Shown here piece after piece: positions 34,721-45,300 of a DNA stretch of 64,000 bases (positions are counted from its first letter, which is position 1; each line of letters begins with the position of its first letter). The position numbers and the translations under genes are program-made. The stretch spans positions 62,001-126,000 of the forward strand of contig JADJWV010000001.1 in NCBI GenBank assembly GCA_016716185.1, read 5' to 3'. A model generated the notes under the pieces. It did not search any database and was not told the DNA's origin. It saw nothing but the letters and a program-made list of their open reading frames with translations. The DNA comes from Saprospiraceae bacterium (GTDB lineage: Bacteria; Bacteroidota; Bacteroidia; Chitinophagales; Saprospiraceae).

Positions 34721-36610
34721 ATGTGCGGACTCACCGGCATCTTTCATTTAGACGGTCAACGCGTTTCAGAAACTGCGTTGAACCAGATGACCGACGCGCT
34801 CGCACACAGGGGTCCGGATGGTAGAGGAACATATATCCACGAAAACATCGGACTGGGCCACAGACGGCTTTCCATACTCGATGTAAGTCATCTTGGAGCT
34901 CAACCCATGTTGTCTGCTGATCAAGACTGGGTTTTGGTGTTTAATGGCTGTGTTTACAATTTTAAATCGCTCAGACAAGAACTGATCTCTCTGGGATACC
35001 GGTTTAAATCGAATTCGGATACAGAAGTTATTGTCGAAGGCCTCAGCCGCTTTGGCCCGGATTATTTTCAACTCTTCGACGGCATGTTTGCGATCGCCGC
35101 ACTCCATAAAAAATCAAAAACACTTTATTTATCCAGAGACCGGTTCGGTGTAAAACCCCTGTATTACTTTTTTGGCAATCAAACTTTATTGTTTGGATCT
35201 GAAATCAAAGCCATACTTCAGCATCCCTCATACCAGATTAATCTAAATATTCCGGCGCTCAACGAATATTTTACTTTTCAAAATTTATTCAGATATCACA
35301 CCTTGTTTGAAGGGATCTACATGCTTCCGGCAGCAAATACTCTGGCTATAAATCAAAGCACAAAACAGTTGCAGCACCAGGCCTGGTGGGATTACAATTT
35401 TACAGCTACGGACGAATCTATGGATTTTGAAGAAGCCAAATTGGAAACCGAGCGCTTACTTCAAAATGCAGTTACGAGACAAATGGTGTCCGATGTTCCC
35501 ATCGGAAGTTATTTGTCCGGAGGAATGGATTCCGGGGCCATTACAGCTTTGGCCAGTAAACAAGTACCCAGGATTACCACGTTTACCTGTGGATTTGACA
35601 TGAGCAGTGTTACGGGTGTGGAAGCCAATTACGACGAGCGACGCGATGCTGAACTCATGGCCAATCATTTTAAAACAGAGCATTACGAGCAGGTGATCAA
35701 CGCAGGAGATCTTTCCTGGTCCTTGCCGCGCGTGGTCTGGCATCTCGAAGACCTGCGGGTAGGAATGAGTTATCCCAATTATTACATCAGCAGACTGGCT
35801 TCGAAATTTGTAAAAGTTTGCTTGCAGGGAACAGGAGGAGATGAATTGTACGGCGGATATCCGTGGAGATATTACCGCGTATTTCAATCTATCGACAAAC
35901 AGGATTATTTTGATCAGTATTACGGATTTTGGCAGAGACTGGTCCCCGAAGAGCAAAAAAATCAACTATTCAACGAATCTTTAATTCCAAATATTGATCA
36001 GGATGGTCCTCGGACAGCTTTCGAAAGGGTTTTTCTCTTTAACGATCGCTTGCGGTACGATACTCCGGAACAACATATTCAGAACAGTCTTTATTTCGAA
36101 ATCAAAACCTTTCTCACCGGGTTGTTGGTCGTTGGCGATAAACTGTCTATGGCTAATGGATTGGAGGAAAGATTTCCGTTTTTGGACAATGCCCTGGTGG
36201 ATTTTGCACAAAAAATTCCGGTCAGGCATAAACTTGCCGACCTGGAGAAATTGAAAAAAATGGACGAGGATGTTTTTGGAAATAAGAAACAGCTTTACAA
36301 AGAATTTAAGGATGGCAAGAATGTACTCAGGAAAGCACTCGAAGATTTTATACCTGAGAAAATCATAAATCGTCCAAAGCAGGGATTCAGTGCTCCCGAT
36401 GAAAGCTGGTACCGGGGAGAAAATGCACACTACATCCGAGAATTGCTCTTGAATAAAAAAACGGTTTCAACCGATTATATCAACAAAGATTATATAGCCA
36501 GGATCCTGGATGAACATTTTCATCATCGGATCAATCACCGCTTATTGATCTGGAGTCTGATGAACTTTGAATGGTGGTGCAGAATTTTTCTGCATGGCGA
36601 AAAAATTTAA
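34721..36610 (+). CDS. asnB: Asparagine synthase (glutamine-hydrolysing)
   Basis: A 629-residue two-domain amidotransferase. The N-terminal glutaminase domain begins with the catalytic Cys2 (MCGLTGIFHLDG) and has the signatures HRGPDGRGTY and GLGHRRLSILD. The synthase domain (about 240-600) has the pyrophosphate loop SYLSGGMDSGAIT near residue 263. The protein follows the canonical family length. In sugar gene clusters AsnB homologues amidate carboxylated sugars (WbpS type); the genomic context favours that over free asparagine synthesis, but this is inference. It starts ten bases after the aminotransferase. Confidence 0.93.
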   Translation: MCGLTGIFHLDGQRVSETALNQMTDALAHRGPDGRGTYIHENIGLGHRRLSILDVSHLGAQPMLSADQDWVLVFNGCVYNFKSLRQELISLGYRFKSNSDTEVIVEGLSRFGPDYFQLFDGMFAIAALHKKSKTLYLSRDRFGVKPLYYFFGNQTLLFGSEIKAILQHPSYQINLNIPALNEYFTFQNLFRYHTLFEGIYMLPAANTLAINQSTKQLQHQAWWDYNFTATDESMDFEEAKLETERLLQNAVTRQMVSDVPIGSYLSGGMDSGAITALASKQVPRITTFTCGFDMSSVTGVEANYDERRDAELMANHFKTEHYEQVINAGDLSWSLPRVVWHLEDLRVGMSYPNYYISRLASKFVKVCLQGTGGDELYGGYPWRYYRVFQSIDKQDYFDQYYGFWQRLVPEEQKNQLFNESLIPNIDQDGPRTAFERVFLFNDRLRYDTPEQHIQNSLYFEIKTFLTGLLVVGDKLSMANGLEERFPFLDNALVDFAQKIPVRHKLADLEKLKKMDEDVFGNKKQLYKEFKDGKNVLRKALEDFIPEKIINRPKQGFSAPDESWYRGENAHYIRELLLNKKTVSTDYINKDYIARILDEHFHHRINHRLLIWSLMNFEWWCRIFLHGEKI

Positions 36611-36664
36611 GCCCGACTGCTTTTTCCACGGCCGGGCCTAAATATCCTAAATCAGAAAATTGTA

Positions 36665-37093
36665 TTAATTTCTGTTATAACCCAGCATCCAGCCAATCGC
36701 TCCACCGGTAAGAGCGCCCATCAAAGAGGACACGATCAGGTTGATAAAAACGATTCCATAGCCTGTGTAAAAAGTGGTACTGGCCAGAAATTGAAAATCA
36801 AAACCCAGAGAAATACAGGCACTGACTACAGCACCGGCAATGGCTCCAGTCTGGAACGTTCTGATATTTGCCCAACGTTCAAAAATGATCGCTATGGAAA
36901 GCGACATAAAGATCCCGCTGATAAAATAAAACAGGATGTTTTGCTGGTCTTCGGGAAGCATCATGGCTTTAGCCGCATCAGAAATATTGGCTTCCATCAA
37001 ATTTTTAAAAGCAATGGCATATACCGCCCATCCTGCTAAAAAGTTTACCAGGGCTCCCACGAGGGTCGCCAAAAGCAATTTCGTTGTGTTCAT
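36665..37093 (-). CDS. Small four-helix membrane protein (DUF1761-like)
   Basis: A 142-residue integral membrane protein with four helices (near 5-28, 52-71, 78-100 and 115-137). It begins MNTTKLLLATLVGALVNFLAG and ends SSLMGALTGGAIGWMLGYNRN. Glycine-rich membrane helices and the N-terminal GALVNFLAGWAVY resemble the DUF1761 group, though I am not certain. It lies alone on the minus strand inside the plus-strand cluster, convergent with asnB and divergent from the acyltransferase. No function is known. Confidence 0.7.
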   Translation of the reverse strand: MNTTKLLLATLVGALVNFLAGWAVYAIAFKNLMEANISDAAKAMMLPEDQQNILFYFISGIFMSLSIAIIFERWANIRTFQTGAIAGAVVSACISLGFDFQFLASTTFYTGYGIVFINLIVSSLMGALTGGAIGWMLGYNRN

Positions 37094-37238
37094 TTTGTTT
37101 GAGTTTTTAAAATTTTTGAAAATTAAAAATAAGACTTTTTTAATTACATAAAGTATTTTTTGAATTGCACCAAATTTGTCTTCCTTGGATGGGAATTAAA
37201 TTAGGTCGTATATTGGCTGGCGATTTGAGTCTATCTGT

Positions 37239-37748
37239 ATGATCCTCAGAATTTTCGGAAAAATACTCCAGAAATGGATCGCTCAGCGTCAGCGTGCAAT
37301 TCGAGCAAAATTTCATCGGACCTTACCGGCTAATGAACTCATGGTGGATCGGTGGGAAAAAGCCCGGCAATTGGGATTTGGGGAAGGCACCAGTATTTAT
37401 GACAGTGCATTGGTTTTTGGAGATGTTCAGATTGGTTCTCAAACCTGGGTCGGTCCTTTTGTAATCCTTGAAGGCACAGGCGGATTAAAAATTGGCAACA
37501 ATTGTTCGATTTCTGCTTCCGTACACATTTATACACACGACACCGTACAATGGGCTATAAGCGGTGGACGGTCAAGTTACGAATATGCTCCCGTCGAAAT
37601 TGGGAACAACTGTTATATTGGTCCGCATTGCGTTATAGCGAAAGGTGTTACTTTAGGAGATGGCTGCGTGGTTGGAGCCAACAGCTTTGTAAACAGTTCA
37701 TTTGGACCCGGGATTAAATTAGCAGGAAATCCGGCAAAAGAAATTTAA
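37239..37748 (+). CDS. Left-handed beta-helix acyltransferase
   Basis: A 169-residue hexapeptide-repeat acyltransferase of the LbH superfamily. Hexapeptide turns are visible across about residues 55-150: VFGDVQIGSQTWVGPFVILEG, LKIGNNCSISASVHIYTHD, VEIGNNCYIGPHCVIAKGV and VTLGDGCVVGANSFVNSS. The segment ASVHIYTHD carries the catalytic-type histidine. The C-terminal KLAGNPAKEI is typical of O-acetyl- and sugar N-acetyltransferases. Acetyl-CoA as donor is expected for the family. It starts the second block of the cluster and lies three bases before the methyltransferase gene. Confidence 0.85.
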   Translation: MILRIFGKILQKWIAQRQRAIRAKFHRTLPANELMVDRWEKARQLGFGEGTSIYDSALVFGDVQIGSQTWVGPFVILEGTGGLKIGNNCSISASVHIYTHDTVQWAISGGRSSYEYAPVEIGNNCYIGPHCVIAKGVTLGDGCVVGANSFVNSSFGPGIKLAGNPAKEI

Positions 37749-37751
37749 TAC

Positions 37752-38726
37752 ATGACATTGCATTTACAGGAATTATTTGAAATGCCCATCGGGATCGAAG
37801 GCAACCTCATTGAAACTACGAAATCCGGAACCGCCATTCAGGACAACCAACTTCAGACCAAAGATGTATTTTCTGAAAAATGGAGCTCAACGCACAGTCT
37901 GGAAGAAGTAGAAAAATTGTTTGAAACTCAAAGGGAATGGTTTCTTAAGTTGTATGGATTTGACAGCGAAGAAAATCTCCAAAATTATTTACAAAACAAA
38001 AAACTAATTATCGATACGGGATGTGGTTTGGGTTATAAGGCAGCCTGGTTTGCAAAACTCGCACCTCATGCAACGGTCATCGGCATTGACATTTCAGATG
38101 CAGCTCAAATTGCAGCTGAAAGTTATCAATCTATTCCTAATCTCTTTTTCTTACAAGCCGACATTGCTGCGACTGGTCTTCGGCCTCATTCCTGCGATGT
38201 GGTCGTTTGCGATCAGGTCATCATGCATACAGAAAATCCCGAGTACACTTTTAAGCATTTATCCTTATGTACTGCTGAAAATGGTGAATTCCTCTGCTAC
38301 TTCTACCGGAAAAAAGCATTACCACGCGAATTGATAGACGATTATTTCCGCAAAGGCACCCATGAAATATCTAATGAAGAGATGTGGAAATTTTCTGAGC
38401 AGCTGACCGAATTGGGAAAAAGGCTTTCTGAATTGAATGTCCGATTCGAATGCCCTGATATTCCGCTCATAGGAATCAAGGGTGGCGAATACGATATTCA
38501 AAGATTTATTTATTGGAACTTTTTGAAATGTTTTTGGAGAGAAGACTGGGGCTTTGATCTTTCAAAAATCACCAACTACGATTGGTATGCACCCAGCAAT
38601 GCCAGGCGTTTCAGTAAGGAAGAAGTCATGAATCTTGCCCGGGAAAACAACATGGAAGCAAGATTTTTCCACGAAGAAGAAGCTTGTTATTCGGCATGTT
38701 TCAGGCCTGTACACGGATTCATCTAA
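37752..38726 (+). CDS. SAM-dependent methyltransferase
   Basis: A 324-residue class I methyltransferase. The SAM motif is LIIDTGCGLGYKAAWFA (about 78-95), followed by VIGIDISDAA, NLFFLQADI and the post-motif CDVVVCDQVIMHTENPE. An extra N-terminal region (1-75) starts MTLHLQELFEMPIGIEGNLI. The C-terminal half carries a conserved-looking aromatic section (FIYWNFLKCFWREDWGF, YDWYAPSNARRF). Within a sugar cluster it could methylate a glycan or its lipid precursor; the substrate is not shown by the sequence. It follows the acyltransferase gene with three bases between them. Confidence 0.85.
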   Translation: MTLHLQELFEMPIGIEGNLIETTKSGTAIQDNQLQTKDVFSEKWSSTHSLEEVEKLFETQREWFLKLYGFDSEENLQNYLQNKKLIIDTGCGLGYKAAWFAKLAPHATVIGIDISDAAQIAAESYQSIPNLFFLQADIAATGLRPHSCDVVVCDQVIMHTENPEYTFKHLSLCTAENGEFLCYFYRKKALPRELIDDYFRKGTHEISNEEMWKFSEQLTELGKRLSELNVRFECPDIPLIGIKGGEYDIQRFIYWNFLKCFWREDWGFDLSKITNYDWYAPSNARRFSKEEVMNLARENNMEARFFHEEEACYSACFRPVHGFI

Positions 38727-38745
38727 AAATAAATAGAATCACATT

Positions 38746-39249
38746 ATGACCTTACAGCAATTTTTCAACTGGATTCAGGAAAATCCCATGATGATTTTGT
38801 ATTATTTTGCTTTGATTTTTCTGTTCACCATTTTGTTAAACACGCTTGCAGAAAACAAAGGACAGCTTTACCCCTGGAATTGGATGTACAGCATTGTGCT
38901 TTATCTGGTTTGCATTCCCGGAATCTTCGCGATCACGCTCAATATTTATTTTTTTTTATTTGAAAAGAGAAGCATTATGGAAACTGAGTTGCTTCTGCAA
39001 ATTTTTCCGGTATTCATGATGTTTGCCATCATTTACTTTATAAGGAAAAATGTACAACTTGGCGATATTCCAGGATTTGAACGATTGTCAGGTCTTATGT
39101 GGATTATTTCCATTCTTTTGTGCCTGATGTGGGTCATCGACAGGACTCATCTTTATGCCATCAGTTTTGTACCTTTTTATTATGTTCTGATATTCCTGAT
39201 GATATCCATTTTTTTACTTCGGTATTTTTCAAGAAGTTTATCAAAATAA
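38746..39249 (+). CDS. Membrane protein with about five helices
   Basis: A 167-residue polytopic protein (helices near 15-33, 45-68, 80-100, 112-130 and 138-158), beginning MTLQQFFNWIQENPMMILY. It is rich in aromatic and aliphatic residues and has few polar positions. No family recognised. It follows the methyltransferase gene by 19 bases and closes the plus-strand cluster; an intrinsic terminator follows on the opposite strand. Confidence 0.7.
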   Translation: MTLQQFFNWIQENPMMILYYFALIFLFTILLNTLAENKGQLYPWNWMYSIVLYLVCIPGIFAITLNIYFFLFEKRSIMETELLLQIFPVFMMFAIIYFIRKNVQLGDIPGFERLSGLMWIISILLCLMWVIDRTHLYAISFVPFYYVLIFLMISIFLLRYFSRSLSK

Positions 39250-39267
39250 AACACCTTCCACAGATAT

Positions 39268-39308
39268 TAAAATAAAAAGACCACTCAACCTGATGCTGAA
39301 TGGTCTTT
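39268..39308 (-). terminator. Intrinsic terminator of the giant surface-protein gene
   Basis: The 12-bp stem AAAGACCATTCA/TGAGTGGTCTTT (one wobble pair) on the minus strand is followed by a TTATTTT tract, 22 bases after the stop codon at 39331. It may also end the plus-strand cluster. Confidence 0.7.
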
Positions 39309-39330
39309 AACGCCGGTAAAATAGTTTTCT

Positions 39331-42300
39331 CTATTTAAGGACGGTCAATGCCAGACGCTCATTGATTCCGCCTGCCTTTAGATCTATTGAGTACAATCCG
39401 CCTGGGATCAGATTCAAGTCAATAAAGATTTTCTTAGCATTTGCATTTTTATCTAAAGAATACTCGCGATTCATAAACTCGCGACCATAGATATCGGTCA
39501 ATTTCATATGAACAGTTCCATAAATCTTTTCATCAAAATTTATAGTTACATATTCCTTTGTTGGATTGGGATAAATCCATGCCATTGCAGCTGGTAAGCG
39601 ATCCTGGCTACTGATGTCCGATTCATTGCTCATGGTGTAACCACCATCCGGACGCAAGGCAATGATGCGATAGATATATTTCCCTTTTGTTGTACCCCCG
39701 GGCGCGTTAAAATTGAATAAACACCGATTTTGATTCTCCGTTGATTTTTCGTTTCGATACACAGCCAGATATTCAAATTGGCTGGAGCCCGGTAATTTTC
39801 TTTCAATTCTAAAAGCAGATGCACAAAGGTTATCTTCCATTGTCCAAACTAACGTATGTTTGTTTGGATCGATTCCCGTTTCGCTAATACTTGTTTCCAA
39901 ATGTATGAATCCGGTATGAGATTGCGAAACTTCCAGATCCTGCTGATAAAGAACCAGATCTTTGGTGTTAACTTTTAGCCCAAAAGCCGGATTGTACATG
40001 GCTGCACCAATATCTTTTATAGTGTCACAGGAACTTCCCGTGAGTTTATAAGAAGTCCATTCGCCGTAATCTTCAGTTAAATCTGAATCTCTGGATGGGT
40101 CGCTTCCCTGCAATACCGGAGAAAGCACAAAATCATTCAGACGTGCGACTTTAACATAGTACTCTCCTGGTTCAGCACAGAAACTATAGAATCCATCGTG
40201 TACGAACCTGGAGTTGTTGGAATAAGTTTTTACACGTGCATACAGGGTATTGGATGGCAATTTGAACAAATAAACATAGAGTCCATTGATCCCGTTTTCT
40301 GTATTTTGTTGTATCCCGTCTTTATTTCCATCATAGAAAACAAATCCCGAGATCGGAATACATTTGTACAAGCCCAGGTCCCAGCTAAGATCTTCCTCTC
40401 CTGCAGTCAGATTTGTATTGGGTGTAGCATTGGTACCATTATCAGATCCCGGATCGCTGTCTTTGTCGTCCGTGCCTACGTCTCTTTTGGTCATGGTATA
40501 TCCTGGAGGGATAATAAATTTTATAAAATAATTTCCAGGTAGAATATTATCAAATAGATATTTTCCGGAACTATTAGTTTTTGTAGATTTTACAAAAATC
40601 TTTGTATTCGCATTATAAAGCTCGACCATAACATTGGCTATGCCTTCCTCACCTGTTTCCTGAATTCCATTTGCATTTTTATCGTGCCAGACACAGTCAC
40701 CAATTTTTGCACGCAATCCAAATCCTGCCACATCGTGATCATCTTCATCCTGGTTGACAGACAAACCACCTCCAATAATATTATTATCATCCGGGTCACC
40801 AGGTTTTATAGCTCTTTCGTGGGGCCCATCAGAACCCGGTTTGCTGTCGGCATCCAGCATACTGATATCCATTCCGGTTGTATCAAATGCCTGTAATATT
40901 TCTGCCCAGTTAAAAAAGTCAGACAATTCGTTACTGGGCAACGAAAGTAAACGGATATCCACAGAATCAATATCTCCTTGATTGAAAACCCGGTTAAATC
41001 TGTATTCAGCTCTGGATCCGTTTAAGGTCCAACCCGGATTCTTAGTAGGCAACCACTGATATCCGATATTCAAATAATCACCTATGAGGATAGAAGTAGC
41101 CGGTAGATTTCCCTGATTAAATACTTTAATCCTGAAAATAGCCGTGTCCCCGTTCGGTTCGAGACTTTCCTTTCGCAAAGCCAAATCATGTATAAGTATC
41201 ATGGCCGGATCATGATCGTCTTCATCCATCACACCATCGCCATCAGAATCCTGTCCATCATCATCAATAAAATTATCAGTGACAGTATTTGGAATTCCTC
41301 CAGGGTCGTTGTTCCGGTTAAAATCGTATTTAGAATCGAGATCCAGCAAATAAATTCTGTTTTCAAAATCTACGGCCCTGACAATTTCTGAAAGGTTTAC
41401 CAAATTGAAAACTCCGCCTGGATATTGGTGAATTTTCAAATTAATAAATAACCTGACGCTATCACCTGGATTGAGCAATGTATCTTTTGTATAAGTTGCT
41501 GTATGAGTACCTGCATCGTAAATCCACCCCGGGTTGTCAATCCAACTCAGGCCATTCGGTAAATAGTCGACAACAGAAAATTGGATGGCCGGTACATTTC
41601 CCTGATTGTAAACATTGATGGAAAACAAAGCGGTATCTCCATATTTTACAGGGAGTGCCCCGTGATATAATTTACATAAGGCCAAATCAAAAATGCTCGG
41701 TGCAGCCGGATCGTGATCATCTTCTTCTCCTCCCAGATCCTGCGAATTGATGTCGTTGTCTTCCGGAGAACCTGGTAAAACAGAGCGTTCCACAACATTG
41801 TCCGAACCCTCCCTACTGTCAAAATCCTGGCCTGTTCTGTCAAGCGAATCCAGATTTTGGGATCCAACAATTTCGGCAAAGTTTATCCAATTATTAAAAT
41901 CGTGAGTAGCCTTCAATTTCAGGTAAATACTAACCTTCAGGCTGTCTCCTGGATTGATTCGATCCATCATGATATGTTCTGCATGATCGCCGTCTAATTT
42001 CCAGTGTGTATTTTTTGCATGAACAAATTCATATCCAGAAGGGATGTGATCGCGAATGCCCACGCGTCCTGCTGAGTCCGTTCCCTGGTTATATACCGTA
42101 ATTTCAAATTCAAGCTCTTGTCCAATGACATGGGGTTGTGGATTTAATAATACTTTCTTCAAAGCCAAATCCCAAACAAATGTACTTGCCGGATCTTTGT
42201 CGTCTTCATCTGTGATGCCATCTTTATTGGAATCCATGCCATCATCGTCAATATGATCATCTGATGGCGTTGAAATATTTCCACCGGCATCATTATTAAT

Positions 42301-45300
42301 ATCCATATCGTGTTCGCTGTCAAAATCATCCTGTAAAATATTCAGAATATGATGGAGCGTAACAATAAATGCATTTTTAACCTCGGCCATGTTGACCCAA
42401 TCTGCCGGATCCGTCGTTGGCAATACTTCAAGGGTAATGGTTTTTACCACAGAATCTCCCGGATTGATAATAATTGGAATTTCAGTAGTTACCATGTTAT
42501 TTCCGATCGGATTCCACTCCGGATTATCTGCCTGATGAAAAACATACCCTTTCGGTATATAATCTACCAAAGTAATATTCTGCGAAGGCACATTGCCCTG
42601 ATTATATAACCAGATATTGAAATCAATTTTTTGATGGTATCCTGTTGCCAATGCATTCGCTTTGACTTTGCGCAAAGCCAAATCAAAAATAATCGTAGTC
42701 GCTACGTCGTGATCATCTTCGTCTTCGTTTGGATTCGTTCTGCGATGCCCCTTTAGAAAATCATCTTCCGGGTCAAATGGCTTTACCTGATTATCATTTC
42801 TGCGATCGCGGTCAGGATTTGAATCTTTATCAACCGGTGGAATGTGATTTGGCGATTCGAATTGCGTAATTTCAGCCGCATTGATGACATCATTGACATT
42901 TTTGAAACCGGCGTGAATTCTGATGATCAGATCTGTGATTACACTATCTCCGGGTTTAATAGAATCGATGACATGCGTCAAGGTGCTATCATTAATAAAA
43001 TTCCATTCCGGATTGAGAATCGGGTCAAATGTATAAGTCAAAGGCATGTAATCCGTGACTTCAATCTGATGAGCGGTAATGCTACCCTGATTGTAAACGG
43101 CGATCCTGAAAGCAACGTAATCGCCATTTTTTGCTGTTGTAGAAGTGATTTCGTATTTTCGAAGGGCCAGATCAAAAAAGTCGAAATCTGTACAAACCGT
43201 ATCCTTTTGATCCGGAATTCCATCGCTGTTGATGTCCAGAGTTGATTCATTAAAAATTCCAAAACCCGCAAGAAATTCACCTTGCTGATTCTTTTTGCAG
43301 GCCTGGTAATAATTATCACCTGAACTTCCACTGCTATAATCCAGATCTAAATGTATTTCTATGTAAAAACTATCTGTAGAAAACGCATTCAGATTTCTAC
43401 CATTGGCCAGTAACCAGCCAGTAATACCAGGATTTGTAGATAAATTGTTCGGTGCTCCCTGATTTATTTGGAATCCTGCATGTTTAATGACGAGATCATC
43501 CTCAAAATTTGGAATGTCGTACAAATCATAAGTTCCTGTTGCCCCTCCTTTATTCTGCACGACGATCAGATAATTCGCGATGATAGATTCATCTGCCTGT
43601 TTTATTTTGGACAGCAATACTTTTTCGTGTTTAATCTGCGGCAGGTCCCCACAAGATGTATCTCTTTTTTCCGGACGAAAATCGTTGTTTAAATCGAGCA
43701 TGACCGCGTTAAAAAGGCCTTCACCAATTCGTGGAATAAGACTGTTTTGAAATCCGCAGACCCGATATATATTATTTCCCAGTGTATTGAGATCAAAATC
43801 CATCAGTACTTTCAAATCCATTTCAAAACTATCCGTTTCTCCAACGAGGATTTCCTGATTGCTGGCAAGGAGCCAACCATCAACGGGCACTATGTTTGGC
43901 AATAATCCTCCTGCACCGGTATTAGAAATAAAAGATGCATTTTGAATAATGATATCGTCTTCGAATGTTGGCCTGTCTAATAAATTATATTGTCCGGCTG
44001 CTCCTCCTTTGTTCTTGATTGTGACCAAATATTTTAAAGTATAAGCTTCAAGACTTGTCTGCTCAACATCTGTTAATGTCTTATTCAATTCCAGATAAGG
44101 TATATCAGTACATATAGTATCTGCAAGATCGAATTGACCATCACCATCAAAATCCAGTAAGGCACGGTTAAATAAACCCTGACCGGATTGTAGTAAATTT
44201 CCTGCTGAACCACAGGAGGTGTAAATATTGTCGCCATCAGAACCGGGATGTAAATCGATACGGACATTCACAGTAAGAAACACCGTATGTTTTACACCTG
44301 GTGCGATGAGTTGGTTGGAAATAATAGTCCATGGTCCTGTTCCGAACAATGCTCCTCCCCCTTTTCCCGGAATGTTGGTGGTATAAAAAGCTGCCAAAAC
44401 TTTGATATCATTATCAAAGCCCGGAATATCCTGCAATGTATAAGTTCCGGTTTCATTTCCATGATTTTCAATTTCAATCCGGTAGACAATGTTATGTGAA
44501 GCATCAGATTGAATCGTATTAGAGACCAGATTTTTTTGTACGCTGATATTGGGCCTTGGACAAATTGAGGGAGTGGTAAACAGTGAATCCAGACAATCAA
44601 AATTATCCGCATCTCTGATCTCAACTTTGTAGGTGGTCACTCCGTCCGCATGAAATTCCGAATTGGGTGCCATGCCGACCAGAATGGCAGAACCATAAGA
44701 CGCACTACCTAAAACATTTCCATTCAACAACACTTCATACCTGCTGGTAGGCCCTGCCTGTGCATTATCAGCGCTTACCAGAACTGCAAACCAATCGTCA
44801 GCAGGATCATTTACTGTACCATTGTTGTTGCATTCTGTTTGTAAAAATGTATTTACCTGCAATCCGCAGCATTCAACAATTTGGACTCTGTAATTGCATT
44901 GTTGCCAGATAGTGTCGCCATATTGGTCGATGGCATAATAATAATAAGCTTCATAATTATCATCCAGACCCAAAAATGTTTTATCAAACAGCAAGCTTTC
45001 TGTATTTCCAACGATGGTTTGGGTAGTACTGTCAAACCAGCAATAGTGAACCATTCCGGGTATAGCTAAAAGTTGTACCAGCGCATCTCGATTGCTGCAC
45101 AGCTTTTGAACCGGCGGACAACAATTTGCAGGTTGATCGTAGGCAGCCACAGAATCAACCCTGCAGTGCTGATCAAAAATGTAATAGGCTCTGATATTCA
45201 CATCCTGGATTCCATGGGAAGCCAGATTTTTGAATTGAACTTGAATCTGTCCATCTGGTTTTCCTTTGACAATTTTAGTTTCACCTGTTGACAGTTCAAT

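Noticed and set aside
36611..36640. Hairpin between asnB and the small membrane protein gene
   Set aside because: Only a 5-bp GCCCG/CGGGC stem with a long loop and no T-tract; too weak to call a terminator.
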